From: Podocnemis expansa
Lineage: Eukaryota; Chordata; Testudines; Podocnemididae
Direction: 5' to 3'
DNA length: 64,000 nt
NCBI GenBank assembly: GCA_007922195.1
Contig: ML681989.1
Coordinates: forward strand, 47,438,451 to 47,502,450
Positions 24,269-35,242 of the stretch are shown here, in pieces. The translations under genes and the position numbers were made by a program. The notes under the pieces were generated by a model, which saw only the letters and a list, made by a program, of their open reading frames with translations, had not been told where the DNA came from and made no database searches. Position 1 is the first letter of the stretch. Each line of letters opens with the position of its first letter.

Positions 24269-24865
24269 CATGGGTATGTCTGCACTGCAAACTAAACTCA
24301 AGATCTGATTAAGGTGTAAACCCAAGCTCCAATTCTGGGCTCACTATTTCAGTATGAATGCACTCACATGACCATGAGACTTGAGTCCAGCAATTGTAAA
24401 GCAGGTGCACAATGAAGTGTGGACCCTCAAGCATGGGCTTGGATATACTGGCTATGTCTACAGTAGCAAATTAGTCCAGATTAAGGAGGCTTAATCCAGA
24501 CTAATTTGGCTCCTGTCCACACTAGCCTTTGCCTAGTTTGAACTAGAAAATTAAAGCAAAAAAGCAAAGCTTAGTTTGAACTAGTTAGTTCAAACAGTAA
24601 GTTCAAATTAAGCACTTAGTTCAAACTAGCATGATGTAGTCATCCTAGTTTGAAATAAATAAGTTCGAACTAAGCGGTTAGTTCGAACTAACCATGGATT
24701 TTAGTTCAAACTAAGTTTTAGTTCAAACTAGCTGTGCTTTTTTAGTTTGAACTAGCTAAGCAAGTCTGAACTAAGCTTTCTAACGTTGACACAGCCACTG
24801 AGTCCACATGCCCAGGTCTCAGAATTTCCCACTTGAATTTACAGTGTTGTGTAGACATACCTCAT
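24269..24865. mobile_element. outer MITE with exact 3-bp target duplication, host of a nested MITE
   Basis: The element spans 24272-24862. It starts GGGTATGTCTGCACTGC and ends with GTGTAGACATACCT, inverted copies. An exact CAT lies on each side (24269-24271 and 24863-24865). A second, unrelated-bodied MITE interrupts it at 24450-24796. Without that insert it would be about 240 bp. Confidence 0.85.
24447..24799. mobile_element. inner MITE nested in 24272-24862
   Basis: The element 24450-24796 starts GGCTATGTCTACAGTAGC and ends GTTGACACAGCC, and its flanks are ACT on both sides (24447-24449 and 24797-24799). Its body consists of AGTTCGAACTA/AGTTCAAACTA words as in 11095-11523. Its position shows that the inner family moved after the outer one. 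Confidence 0.87.
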
Positions 24866-25520
24866 GAACCCATTTAGTAACTAAGGATTGCCAGTGTACA
24901 AGGTCACTCCAACCATGTCTCCTACACTAGCTATGATTGCCCTACACTGACGGTATCCTATTGGCACAAAGCAAAGATCTCTTTGTCTCAGCAGATTGAC
25001 ACAAAAAGGTCACAGTGCAACCAGAATTTGGCTCTATACCATTTGTTTTAAACCCAACAAATGGAGAAACTGATAAATTTTGTGCCAGTGCTCTTGTATA
25101 AAACCAATTCTTTTTAGTACACTTCTATTAGGGCAGTTGAAAAGTAGTTCTGATTTGAATAATCTTGTTTACAAAAGCTTCTATATGTATTGAATAAATA
25201 CAATAGACCAATTACTTAAAATATTCTTTATAAACTATGTCACTGTATTTCTCATTTCTAGTTATACTTGATTAAGAAGTTCACTTTCCAGAATACTGAA
25301 GCAACCATGATTGGTTTCTTCACAGGGCATTTTTGTATCTCTGTCACTATTTTTTTTTTACTTTTATTTTTTATTCTTTAATCTATAGAAATGCACAAAA
25401 TCCCATATTTTGCACACGAGTTTTAGTGATTTAAAAAAATTCCTAATAGTTCTTAAAATAATCTTCTAATATGAGTTGTTTAAAATATTTTACCCTGAAC
25501 AGCACTTCTGATTAAGAAAT
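24866..25520. other. CFAP47 intron, no recognised feature
   Basis: No exon or repeat that I can name; T-rich around 25350-25380. Confidence 0.4.
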
Positions 25521-25715
25521 GGTTTCTTACCTGTAAATGGTGTTCTTCAAGATGTGTTGCGCATGTCTATTCTGCTGTAGGTGTGCCCGCGCTGCATGCA
25601 TGCACCACGGGAAACTTCTTCCCCTAGCATCCCTCAGATGGTGTGGAGCCCCCTAGAGTTGCACCATTGCACATGCTATATAAGGGCTCCTCTGACCCCA
25701 TCCCTTCAGTTCCCT
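25521..25715. repeat. DIRS-A left inverted terminal repeat
   Basis: The segment from GTTTCTTACCTGTAAATGG through GGGAAACTTCTTCCCCTAG, CAGATGGTGTGGAGCCCCCT and CTATATAAGGGCTC matches the reverse complement of 30480-30665. It is the 3' end of the element. Confidence 0.92.
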
Positions 25716-25744
25716 CTTAGCCACCAAGTTTGACAGTGAGGCAG

Positions 25745-25860
25745 GAAGGGCGGGTTTGGAATGGACATGAGCAACACATCTCGAAGAACACCACTTACAG
25801 GTAAGAAACTGTTTCTTCTTCGAGTGATTGCTCATGTCAGTTCTGCTGTAGGTGACTCCC
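25745..25860. repeat. DIRS-A internal complementary region
   Basis: The first half (GACATGAGCAACACATCTCG to ACAGGTAAGAAAC) is the reverse complement of the extreme left end of the element. The second half (TCTTCTTCGAGTGATTGCTC through CTGCTGTAGG) is the reverse complement of the extreme right end. The two are fused without a gap. In DIRS elements this region is thought to template the circular intermediate by splinting the two ends. Confidence 0.93.
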
Positions 25861-25897
25861 TTAGCTCTACTTGGAGTGGAGGAGGGGTTGGACTTTC

Positions 25898-26925
25898 TCA
25901 TAACACAGTGTCAAGCACTGCTTTACCAAAGCTTGCATCACCTCTAGATTGCTCGATCAAGGCATAGTGTGAGGAGAATGTGTGAACGGACGACCAAGTT
26001 GCTGCCTTACAAATGTGTTGAATGGGGACAAATGCCAAGAAGGATGCCAAGGATGCTTAGGCTCGCGTCGAATTTGTTGTGATTTTCGGGATCAGCACTC
26101 CTGAAAGCCTATAGCATTCCTTGATACACTCCCTAATCCAAGAGGCAATACACTGGGATGACACCAGTTGGCCCTTGGACCTATCTGACACTGACACGAA
26201 CAACAGAGGCAACTTTCTAAATGGCCTTGTCCTTTCAATACAAAATGCTATGGCTGTCTGTACGTCCAGTGAATGGAGCCTGTGCTCCCTGTCGGTGGTG
26301 TGTGGTTTTGGGTAGAAGACTGGCAAGCATATTTCCTGATCAATGTGAAAGCTAGACACCACCTTGGGTAAGAATGCAGCATGAGGCTGAAGACGAACCT
26401 GATCTTTAAAGAAGGCCTTATAAGGTGGCTCCAATGTGAGAGCTCTCAGCTCTGAAACTCTTCTGGCTGAAGTAACTGCAATCAGGAATGCCAACTTCCA
26501 AGACAAGTATAGCAGGGAACAAGAAGCTAATGGTTCAAATGGTGGACCCATAAGTCTAGATCAAACCAGATTCAGGTCCCACTGAGGGACAGGAAGGTGG
26601 ATAGGAGGAAAGACCCGGTCCAATCCTTTCAGGAACCTCTTCACCAGGGAAGATGAGAAGAGGAATTTATGACGTCCCACAACAAAAAAGGCTGAGATGG
26701 CCGCAAGGTGGACTCTTATTGAGGAGGAGGCCAGACTGTGTCATCGCAGATGAAGGAGACAGTCAAGCACAAGCAGGATAGTGGCTTGTGAGGGTGGGAT
26801 GCCCTTGCCCTGCAGCCAATAAGAGAAGCGACGCCATTTAGCCTGATAACTCTCATTGATTGTTTTCTGCTATTAAGCAGCATGCCCAGAACTTCCTGCG
26901 AACATTGTAGCTCACTGGCGTTCAA
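25898..26925 (-). pseudogene. DIRS-A tyrosine recombinase, broken
   Basis: This is the integrase-equivalent of the element, a tyrosine recombinase that would join the circular DNA copy to the target. The N-terminal part starts ELQCSQEVLGMLLNSRK (26925 downward). The box I arginine motif TSARRVSEL is intact at about 26440-26470. In box II the expected H-x-x-R reads NSTR, so the catalytic histidine is replaced. An in-frame TAA follows two codons later at 26054-26056. Beyond it the frame continues to HTFSSHYAL with the catalytic tyrosine and ends in TGA at 25898-25900. A frame change separates the N-terminal part from the catalytic part. The protein cannot be active. Confidence 0.88.
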
Positions 26926-28620
26926 CCACAGCTGTTCCAGGCCATGAGATTCAGTCTCCTGAGATGTGGATGTGTCAGAGAACCACTGTCCTGAGTGGTG
27001 AGGTCCCGAACTTGAGGAAGGGTTATTGGGTTGTCTATTGAGAGCTGCATCAGTGTGACAAACCAGTGCTGTCTATACCAGGCCAGGGCTATGAGGATCA
27101 ACGCTGCCTTGTCTTGTCTGGCCTTCACGAGCATCTTGTGTATCAGAGGAGTCTGTGGGTATGCATAAAAGAGGTAGCCTGACCATGGGATCAGGAAGGT
27201 GTTGGCCAATGACCCCAGAGTCCTGCCCTGGAATGAGCAAAAACTCGGGCACTTCTTGTTCAATTCTGACGCAAACAGGTCCACCCGGGGAAAACCCCAT
27301 CTCAGGAAGATGGAATGCAAGATATCCGATCTGATTGACCACTTGTGCATCAGGAAGGACTTGCTGAGAGAGTCCGCTAAACTGTTTGGTGGCCCGGGAC
27401 GTATGAAGCTACAGGGTGGATCGCATGAATGATGCAGAACTCCCAAAGCTTGAGGGCTTCACTGCAGAGGCAAGAGGAGCGAGCTCCACCCTGTCTGTTG
27501 ATATAAAACATCGTTGCCGAATTGTCCACATGAACCGATACCACTTTCCGTGCAATGAGGTTGTGAAAGGCCTGGATGGTGAGACGCACTGCTCTCAGCT
27601 CTCTTACATTGATATGATTGCAGCAGTCCTTCTGATTCCAGAGGCCTTGTGTTCTTAGATGGGCCAGGTGGGCCCCCCACCCTTGGTCTGAGCCATCTGT
27701 CATGAGAGTAACCACGGGCTGAGGGACAGAGAGCAGGACCCCCACTTGAGCCGAATTTGGATCCTTCCAGCAGCGAAGACTGATAGGACCTCTGCAGGAA
27801 CCCCCACTATCTTGTCCAGACTGTCCCTGCACGGACGGTAAACTGATCTCAACCATGTCTGGAGGGGGCGCAGCCTCAGTCTGGTGTGCTGGATGACACT
27901 TGTACTGGCTGCAAAATGTCCCAAGAGGCCCAATACCACCCGGATAGAACACATCAGGTGATCCTCTAGACCTTGTAATATGCCCACTATCACCTCGAAC
28001 CTGGATAGAGGGAGGAAGGTTTTGGCTCTCACTGAGTCCAGGAGTGCCCCTATGAATTCTATTCTTTGAGTGGGAACTAGAGTGGATCTGTGTGCATTTA
28101 TTAACAGTCCTAGACTGTTGAAAAGATCTCGTGTAAAGTTGACGTGTTCTTGTGCCTGGCTCCTGCTCCAGGCCTTGATCAGCCAGTCGCTGAGGTAAGG
28201 ATACACCTGGATGCTTTTGCGCCTCAGAAAGGCTGCCACCACCATGAGACACTTGGTGAACACCGTTGGGGTGGCTGAAAGGCCGAATGGAAGGACAAAG
28301 AACTGGAAATGTCCACCATCCACCACAAACCTTAGGAATTTCCTGTGGAGTGGGTTGATTGAGATGTGAAAATATTCATCCTTCATATTGAGGGCAGCGT
28401 ACCAATCTCCTGGATCCAGGGAGGGGATGATGGTGGAAAGGGAGACCATCTGGAACTTTTCTTTCCTCAGGAGCTTGTTCAATCTTCTCAGGTCGAGGAT
28501 AGGGCGAAGGCCTCCCTTTGCTTTGAGGATAAGGAAATACTGGAAATAGAATCCTTTGCCCCCTGCCCCTTTGGGACTTCTTCTACTGCTCCTGCCTCCC
28601 AGAGGGACATGACCTCCTGT
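26922..28620 (-). pseudogene. DIRS-A reverse transcriptase and RNase H, broken
   Basis: The reverse transcriptase begins upstream of the ATG at 28482, at about 28620, with GFYFQYFLILKAKGGLRPIL, and continues through GDWYAALNMKDEYFHI and FVLPFGLSATPTVFTK. The catalytic box reads PYLSDWL where the family has YLDDWL, so the first aspartate is a serine. RNase H follows in another frame, with the acidic residues in MTDGSDQGW, NVRELRAV and VHVDNSATMF (ORF 27377-28252). A further frame change leads into NSLADSL and the linker with WGFPRVDLFASE (26922-27446). At least two frameshifts and the lost aspartate make it inactive. Confidence 0.9.
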
Positions 28621-28845
28621 TTGAATAGATGCTCATGACAGGGGTCCCTGAAAAGGGAGTGAGAAGGGGGACAGAAGGAAGGGGTAGAAGAAAATTGGAG
28701 TGAGTAACCTTTCCTTATTATGCGGAGGACCCAACAGTCTGAAGTTATTAGAGTCCAATCCCAGTAAAAATGAGAGAGGCAGTGGAAAAAGTAGGGGCGA
28801 GTGGGATCCCAGGAACTGGCTGATGCACTGACCTCAGGCGTACCC

Positions 28846-30315
28846 TCAAAAGTTCTTTTGGGCCGCTGGCTGGCGGGAACGGTCTTGAGGTTGGCCTGAC
28901 AAATGGTTGTTCCTTCTTCCCTCTTGCCCCCTGTGGCGACTGTAGTCCTGCCTCTGGTGGAATGACCTCTGCGCAGGCTGGGCTTTGAAGTGTTTGCACT
29001 GAGGGGCTGGGGTGTGAAGGCCTAAGAACTTCAAAATGGCCCTTGAGTCCTTGAGACTCTGTAATTTGGAATCCATCTGAGATGAGAACAGGTCCTGGCC
29101 CTCAAACAATAGGTCCTGGATGGTGGTCTGGATTTCAGCAACCATGAGGAACGCCTCATCACGACCCCAGAGGCTATAGTACAGGTAGCTGCATCCGCTC
29201 CATCTAAAGCTGCTTGGAGAAGAGCTCTGGATACTGTTTTGTCCTCCTTAATCATGGCAGACAGCTCTGACCTGGCCTCCTGGCCTGAATATGAGCAGCT
29301 TGAAAGAGGGCCTTGGGCCTGGTGGAAAGCCCATGGCATACAGAAAGGCCATTGGGGGGCTCCGTGCCACGGATGCTGATGCCAGTATTGCAGGGGGGCC
29401 AGGTCCCTGCACCTTGTATGGGACCAATGGGACTCCCACCTAGAACATGTCAAGCCTGCCTCTGATGAAAGGGAGGGAGAGCGGCTGCTCCGTGGGGACC
29501 ACAGTGCCAGTCGGTGCCGGAGAACAGTGCCATGGGGATCTTGACCTGTTCTGAGATGAGGGTGAGGGTTGAGATGAATCCTTGGGCAGTGCCAAACTTC
29601 AGTGCCCGGGAGACTTAGGTCTTGACAATACTGGTTTGCCTGCAGACCGCACCATGGTTTTCACCAGTGCCCTGTGCTCATGCTCTCCCAATGAGTGGCC
29701 AAGAGGGGCAGTCTTTTCAATGAGCTCCCTTGCTGCCTCAAAAGTCTTGGGAGTAGAGGGCAAAAGTAAGTCCCCCTCTAAAACCTCCATGGAAGGGGAT
29801 TCCTGCGGTACCAGGCTCGATGCCTTGCTAGTTGGAGTTGGAGTCACCTGCACTGTATCCTCTGCACCCAGGCCCAGGCGGCCCAACACGGGTCCTGTCC
29901 TTTGAGGCTTCTCCTTGCCTTTAGACTTTGAGGATCCTGCCTCGGGCCTCCTCTTCTTTTGTGGCATCGGCGAGTGGGAATGGTGCTGCTGATAGCCAAT
30001 GGCTGAGTTCCACACCGGTGACAGACAGTGCCGAGGCCCCTCCATGGAGTCCTTAGGGCAGTCTTGGGAAGTGACCGGGGCACTATGCACCGATGCAGTG
30101 CCAGGAGGCTGCGGTGCCGGAGGACGGAGCGCTTCCTCCATCATCAAAAGTTTAAGTCTTTGGCTGCGCTCCTTTTGCGTATGTGGTCGGAAGCTTCTGC
30201 AAATTTTGCAGCGTTCACGGAAGTGGGCTTCTCCGAGACACTTTAAACAGGAGGCGGGCGGGTTGTCAAGGGGCATAGGCCTCTTGCATACGCTGCGTGA
30301 CTTAAAACCCAGCAA
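28846..30315 (-). pseudogene. DIRS-A gag-like protein with CCHC zinc knuckle, broken
   Basis: The first open part (29599-30315, 238 codons) has a C-x2-C-x4-H-x4-C zinc knuckle at residues 23-36 (CLKCLGEAHFRERC), followed by a basic KERSQRLKLL stretch and a long proline/serine-rich tail. It would bind the element's RNA in a particle. The C-terminal portion continues in other frames: ALLQAALDGADAA and SGVVMRRSSWL (29031-29453), then TIQDLLFEGQDLFSSQMDSK and LGLHTPAP (28846-29145). Two or more frameshifts separate these parts. The ATG at 30313-30315 is the first in the frame and lies about 210 bases inside the TATA-like motif. Confidence 0.82.
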
Positions 30316-30479
30316 GCCCCAGTCCCCGCCGGGACCAGCGCCCGAAAGAGGAACGCTAACTTTCTAAAATTATCTAGAACTACTGATTTAACAATGAACA
30401 AACTAACTCACCAAGAATGATAACTAGGAAGAACGGGGAAGACTCTCTTGCTAACAAGAGGGAGACCAGCAGCCATCAC

Positions 30480-30665
30480 AGGCAGGAAGAAGAGACTGAA
30501 GGCATGGGGTTGGATGAGCCCTTATATAGCATGTGCAATAGCGTGACTCTAGGGGGCTCCACACCATCTGAGGCACGTTAGGGGAAGAAGTTTCTGGCGG
30601 TGTATGAGTGCGACACACACACACCTACAGAGGAATTGACATGAGCAATCACTCAAAGAAGAACA
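30480..30665. repeat. DIRS-A right inverted terminal repeat
   Basis: This is the 5' end of the element. It matches the left repeat in inverse order over the blocks GAGCCCTTATATAGCATGTG, AGGGGGCTCCACACCATCTG and AGGGGAAGAAGTTTC. A short CA run (30613-30623) has grown in this copy. Confidence 0.92.
30521..30529 (-). promoter_or_regulatory. TATA-like motif of the DIRS-A 5' terminal repeat
   Basis: On the minus strand the repeat reads CTATATAAG, about 210 bases upstream of the gag-like ATG. The same motif is kept in the other terminal repeat at about 25676-25684. A promoter role is inferred from position. Confidence 0.35.
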
Positions 30666-31550
30666 ATGTGGAAAGGAAAGAAAGACTTTTTCAGTGTTTC
30701 TGCAAAGTAGTTAGTTTTTTGATACCAGTTAAGATAACAAACAATAAGCAATTTTCTTTAGTATTTTTGCATCCTCTAAGACTGAGGACCCTGATTTGCA
30801 CAAAAAGTCAATGAAGTTTCATTATTTCAATATATTGTTGTTCATAAAATGTATAAGCTAAACTCTAGTAAAGACAAGGCTGAATCTCTTAGGCTAATAA
30901 CCTGCATGGGATTGAGTTTCTCAGCAGGGCAGCTAAAACAACAAATTGCATGTACAAAGCTGGGCTTTAATGCCTCCAACAAATGAGAAAAAGATGACTG
31001 TAGGATTCTCTCTCTCCCCTCCAACCTTCCATTTCATTTTGCAATACAACTGTAATGGCCACCATAAAATAAAGTATGAATTTATACTGTCATCTCTGCT
31101 GCTTTACAGCCTAATTACCACAGCTCATTGAAGCGCACAAAAAATAGCAGACTTGCTAGTCAACTATTTTTAGAATTTAATAAAAAAAATTGCTAGTATT
31201 AAGACTGACTTTAGACCCACAAAAAAGGCAGTTTTAATTGGAAATGCGGTAATCTGCTACAGTAGTATCAGAATAGAAGTGATACTGAAAAAGAACAGAA
31301 TTAGAAGGCATTTCCTCACTGTTTCTAATAATAGTTGAACCCCCCCCCCCCGGCTGCAGTCAGTATAGAAAAATGTATGCAAGAGAGGTTATGTAATTAT
31401 AGGTATAACATAAATTGTACCTCATTACCCTCATATTTATTTCCCAAAAGGGGATGATTTTGGAGATAGGGTGTATGCAAAGATGGGGGGGGGGGGATGG
31501 ACACTGCTGTAAGTCAAACCACTAGCAGGATGTGGCATGCTCCCCACTGT
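30666..31550. other. CFAP47 intron with C12 and G12 runs
   Basis: No exon is seen. A run of 12 C lies at 31340-31351 and a run of 12 G at 31485-31496. Confidence 0.45.
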
Positions 31551-32103
31551 GGGTCTGTCTAAACTGCATTCAGGAAGTGCAACTGCAGCATGGGTGGGTA
31601 TCCCAAAATTAGTTCGCTTAAAGTAGTGCTGTACCACTGAGGTATGGGCCAGCTGCTTGAGTCTGTACCCAGGCTTCTGAGTGGTACTCCACCAAGGTGG
31701 TCAGGGTGGGCTGTTGTTGCTAAACTGCTTCTTTTAGTAACCTATCTTGCTCAAAGTGAGCCTGGCTATGACTCCACATGATGCGGTCACACCTCCTGTC
31801 ACTTAACCCTGTCAAGAGTACACACAAGAGGGTGTAGGTAGCACATCCATATCTAAGACTGCAAGTGGATACCTGTAGCTGGAGGCTCCGAAAGCTCTCA
31901 CTGTGGGCCTCTTTTAACTGTAATGTAGATGTCCAGTCTCAAACCTGAAGCCCAGGATCTAGGAAGTTGGCTGATGGAAAGTTCCCAGATTTTGGGCTGC
32001 AGCTAAAGCCCAAAAGTTCATCTTGCAGTTAAATAGCACCATGAGCTCTGAGTAGCTGGCATGGACCAGTCACAGGTCTTTAACTGCATGGTAGACATAA
32101 CCT
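31551..32103. mobile_element. longer MITE-like element with TGTCTA-type ends
   Basis: The left end GGGTCTGTCTAAACTGC and the right end GCATGGTAGACATAACC are inverted copies with a few differences. The body of about 550 bp has no coding frame. No clean target duplication is found, so the exact ends are uncertain. Confidence 0.6.
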
Positions 32104-33715
32104 TAGTGGCCAAAACAGCCCTAAGATGCACAAGACCTGCTGCCTAACTCTGGTTTTGTTGCAAAAGGTACATAAAGATTACACAAGTCACTGATGTCAG
32201 TGGTGAAAAAACCAGACCCCAAAATCCTTGATTCTGCAAGAATTAACTGTCTTCAACATATTCACTGACCTCACCAAGTTGGGTAGGAAGGTAAGGTCTT
32301 AATCCTAGAATCTGGCTCTAGAGCCCTGCGCAGATACAAATATGTGGCTCCATATCACATCTGCATCTGCAAGAAGTGGGCCCAAAATATCTGCATCCTG
32401 TTCATGAATGCAGATAGCCATGGATATAATGCAGATATCTGTGGATTTGCAGGACTCTACCTGGTTCTATCTGTAAGAATCACAGTACAAAAGACCAGTA
32501 TCTTAATGAGCTATGTAAAGATATTAGAGGGTTGGATTTGGTTTGGTAATTTAGGGATTGTAAAAACCATTAGTGGACCACTGCAGAATTTTAGTTAAAG
32601 TTATCACTCATACATTTGTGAAATAAAAAGAGAAAGAAAGACATTTTTAACTCTTTAACTTTCTTTTTTTTTAAATTAGTGATTAGCCAAATGATAGTAA
32701 TAAATAGCCATTCTGTGTGCCCTCCACAAGTGCTTATGTAGTATACTGTCATGTGGAGATCAGACATAAGATCAGAATTCTAAGTAAGGAAGTTTTAGAA
32801 GGAATCTGGAGAGATAGGAAATTAATATTAAGAGTGAAATTCATCTGTGCTGCAACTACTTTACAATGAAAGAAGTTGCGATGAATTTGGCCTGGTGCTT
32901 TTAAATGCAAAATGACTAAAAGTATGAGTTAAGCATTGAGTTCCAGCATTACATTAGCATTTTCTGAATGCTGTCAATTGTATGACTTAACATTAATACT
33001 GTTTTAACCTTATTAAATATAAAAGAATTTAGAGAACTAATTCAGTCAGATTTCCTCTCTCTTTACGGAAGAACAAGAGACAGACATCTCACCACTCTGT
33101 TTATGTGACAAGAACAAATGAATCAAAACCTCTAATCAGGCATAAAGAAACCAGGATAAGGGATCGACAACATTACATTTTCTGGGATTTCATATTTTTA
33201 TTCAGCATTTTCCAAGTTGTCTCAGAAAGATCAAATTAAGGCAAACTGCAGTAATTTATCTTAGCCAGACTTCTATTTATCCCATAGCTTGCTTCTCGGT
33301 TTGCTTTGTTTTAAACATCTTATTTCTAGCTGCAGAACTCTTTAATTAGCTTGTGATGTAGTCACCTACCAGAGCTAGCATTTGGTAAGGAGTTTCAAAA
33401 CACTAGTCCTGAGAAGACCAGAAGCCTTGCTTCTACTATGAATATATCTGCTTAAATCCTTTTTATCTCTTGCTAACACATCTTTTGTCTATTGAAGAAA
33501 ATACCAACATTGTCACTCTGTCTGAGTCAGTATGAACTGATGGAAAAAACAAGAGCCCTGGTTGTGTGCTCTTTTGGTTTAGATTATCATCAGGTTCAGT
33601 TTATGGAGGGGATGGCATAATAGGACAGCCTAGTTTAGTAACTGACTGCTCTTTGGCTTCTGGTAGTAGATATGCTGAAGGGATATTTGAGGGACTTGGT
33701 TCTGAGTTATTATAG
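32104..33715. other. CFAP47 intron, no recognised feature
   Basis: No exon, RNA gene or named repeat is recognised. A possible copy of the old motif seen at 13062-13148 is present at about 32840-32900. Confidence 0.4.
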
Positions 33716-34244
33716 AGAAGTCCTTCTTGGATGTCTGACTGGTGAGCCTTGCCCACATGCTCAGGGATTAACTATTCACCATATTTGGGATCAGGAGGGA
33801 ATTTCCCTCAGGGCAGATTGGCAAAGGCTCTAGGGGTATGTCTACACTGAAGGCTCAGTTAAGTCGACTTAACAAGGTTGATTTAAAGTCAGCCTTGTTA
33901 AGTCAACTTAGAGCACCCACACTCCTGTTAAGTCGACTTACAGGAAGCTCTTAAGTTGACTTAATAAATGCCAAATGTGGCTAGAGTGTTCCTTGGGAGC
34001 ACTCAAGGAAGGTTTAGTTAACCTAAGGCTCCAGTATAGACATACCCCAGGAGTTTTTCACCTTTTTCTGTAACATGGGGCATGACTCAGTTACAGATGG
34101 ATTCTCTGTACCTTAAGGTGTTTAAATCATGACTCAGGGCCTTATTGCATGAGTAGGTGGGTGAAGTTCTGTGGCCTGAACTGTGCAGCAGCTCAGATTA
34201 GATGATCATATTAGTCCCTTCTGACCTTAGAGACTATGAGTCAA
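33716..34244 (+). mobile_element. CR1 LINE 3' end, split by a MITE
   Basis: The sequence from TGACTGGTGAGCCTTGCCC through GGGAATTTCCCTCAGGGC, then after the insert TCTGTAACATGGGGC, to CAGATTAGATGATCATA and CCCTTCTGACCTTAGAG is the 3' untranslated end of a turtle-type CR1 LINE. It is the plus-strand sense. The MITE 33834-34047 interrupts it. Only the 3' end is present, as is usual for 5'-truncated CR1 copies. Confidence 0.85.
33834..34047. mobile_element. MITE nested in the CR1 3' end
   Basis: The element is 214 bp with ends GGGTATGTCTACACTG and AGTATAGACATACCC. Flanks are TAG and CAG. Removing it rejoins the CR1 text. Its interior has several GTTAAGTCGACTTA-like palindromes, a different body from the AGTTCGAACTA group. 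Confidence 0.87.
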
Positions 34245-34290
34245 TCATCTAATTTTCATTTGAAGGTTGTTTACAATTTACAAATTATAC

Positions 34291-34856
34291 TTATTGTGAC
34301 AAGAGTCAAGCCTGATGGTTACAGGAGAGTAGTGGAGGGTAGATATGTTAGCTCCAGATTCGGCAAAGCCCTGTTCCCAGGCTAGCTGGCGTGGGGCTGA
34401 TTTGAGTCAATTAAGACACCTGACTAATTAAGGAGCCTGGAGTCAGTTGGAAACTTGACTTCAGTTAAGGGGTAGAAGATAAAAAGCCTCTGTTGCAGCT
34501 AATCAGAGGAGGGAGTTCTTGGTGTGGTGTTTGGAAGAGGAGGAGCTAGTAGTGAAATATGTGGTTGTAGCAGAGAAGAACAGTGGGAAGGATTGCTGAG
34601 CTGAGCTGAATGAAGCTAACTAGTAGCTGTTGTTACCGGCACCTGGGAGATACAGGTAGCCAGGACAAGCTTGCCCAGAAGGGCCTTAGGGCCCCAAGCC
34701 CAGCAGCCTGTGGGCTGGAGAGCCCAGCCTCAAGGGCAGGACGGACTGGAGAACTATAACTTAGGGTTTGGAGGTGGGAAAGCTGGGCACCAGCTGGCTG
34801 CCAGGACTTGAAGCGCAGGACCCACAGTGATGAGTTCCCCCAGCTCATCACATTAT
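34291..34856. mobile_element. solo LTR with exact 4-bp target duplication
   Basis: The element 34295-34852 (558 bp) begins TGTGACAAGAG and ends CATCACA, giving a perfect TGTGA/TCACA terminal inverted repeat. TTAT lies on both sides (34291-34294 and 34853-34856). A TATA-like GATAAAAAGCC lies at 34479-34489. TG...CA ends, the short terminal inverted repeat and a 4-bp duplication fit a solo LTR. The 4-bp length would fit a Ty3-like or retroviral integrase; the family is not determined and no internal genes are present. Confidence 0.72.
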
Positions 34857-35242
34857 ATAACAGCATAGGATTTAACCTTTTTAATTTTTAACTTGATCAT
34901 TTTCTTTCATTTTGATGACATGTCCTTTTGATGTGCTGTTAAATTCCTTTGCTCATGCAATCTGTCAACCAGTGAGGTTGGGATAGATGGATCTCAATGG
35001 GGATGTACTTCTAAGACTGTTACTATGAAGACAGCACAAATGCAAGGCAGCTAAAATTGAAATCCTTTTATAAACCTTCATGAGTTAATTTTGTGGATTT
35101 ATTTTTGTCATTTCTGTTCCAGTGATAATTCTAATAACAGAGCATAATTTTTTTTTTAAACAACTTTTTCACAAAAAGCTTCCTTGGTCCGTTAATATCA
35201 TATAGCTAACCCACTGTTAAGATTCACTCTTGTAGGACTCAC
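34857..35242. other. CFAP47 intron next to exon 35243-35411
   Basis: Short AT-rich intron segment downstream (in gene sense) of the exon. No feature beyond the splice donor ACCTGAATTAC (plus strand). Confidence 0.5.

Larger units (their letters stand above)
25521..30665 (-). mobile_element. DIRS-type tyrosine-recombinase retrotransposon (DIRS-A), nearly full length, decayed
   Basis: The element is about 5.1 kb and reads right to left. Inverted terminal repeats lie at 25521-25715 and 30480-30665. In minus-strand order it holds a gag-like gene with a zinc knuckle, reverse transcriptase, RNase H and a tyrosine recombinase. An internal complementary region at 25745-25860 joins the complements of both termini. 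This order and end structure define the DIRS group, which integrates by a recombinase instead of a DDE integrase and makes no target duplication; none is visible here. Every gene is broken by stops or frameshifts. It sits in the last intron of CFAP47 in the sense direction. Confidence 0.93.

Noticed and set aside
29582..30367. Plus-strand open frames of 107 and 122 codons
   Set aside because: They are opposite-strand shadows of the DIRS-A gag-like gene.
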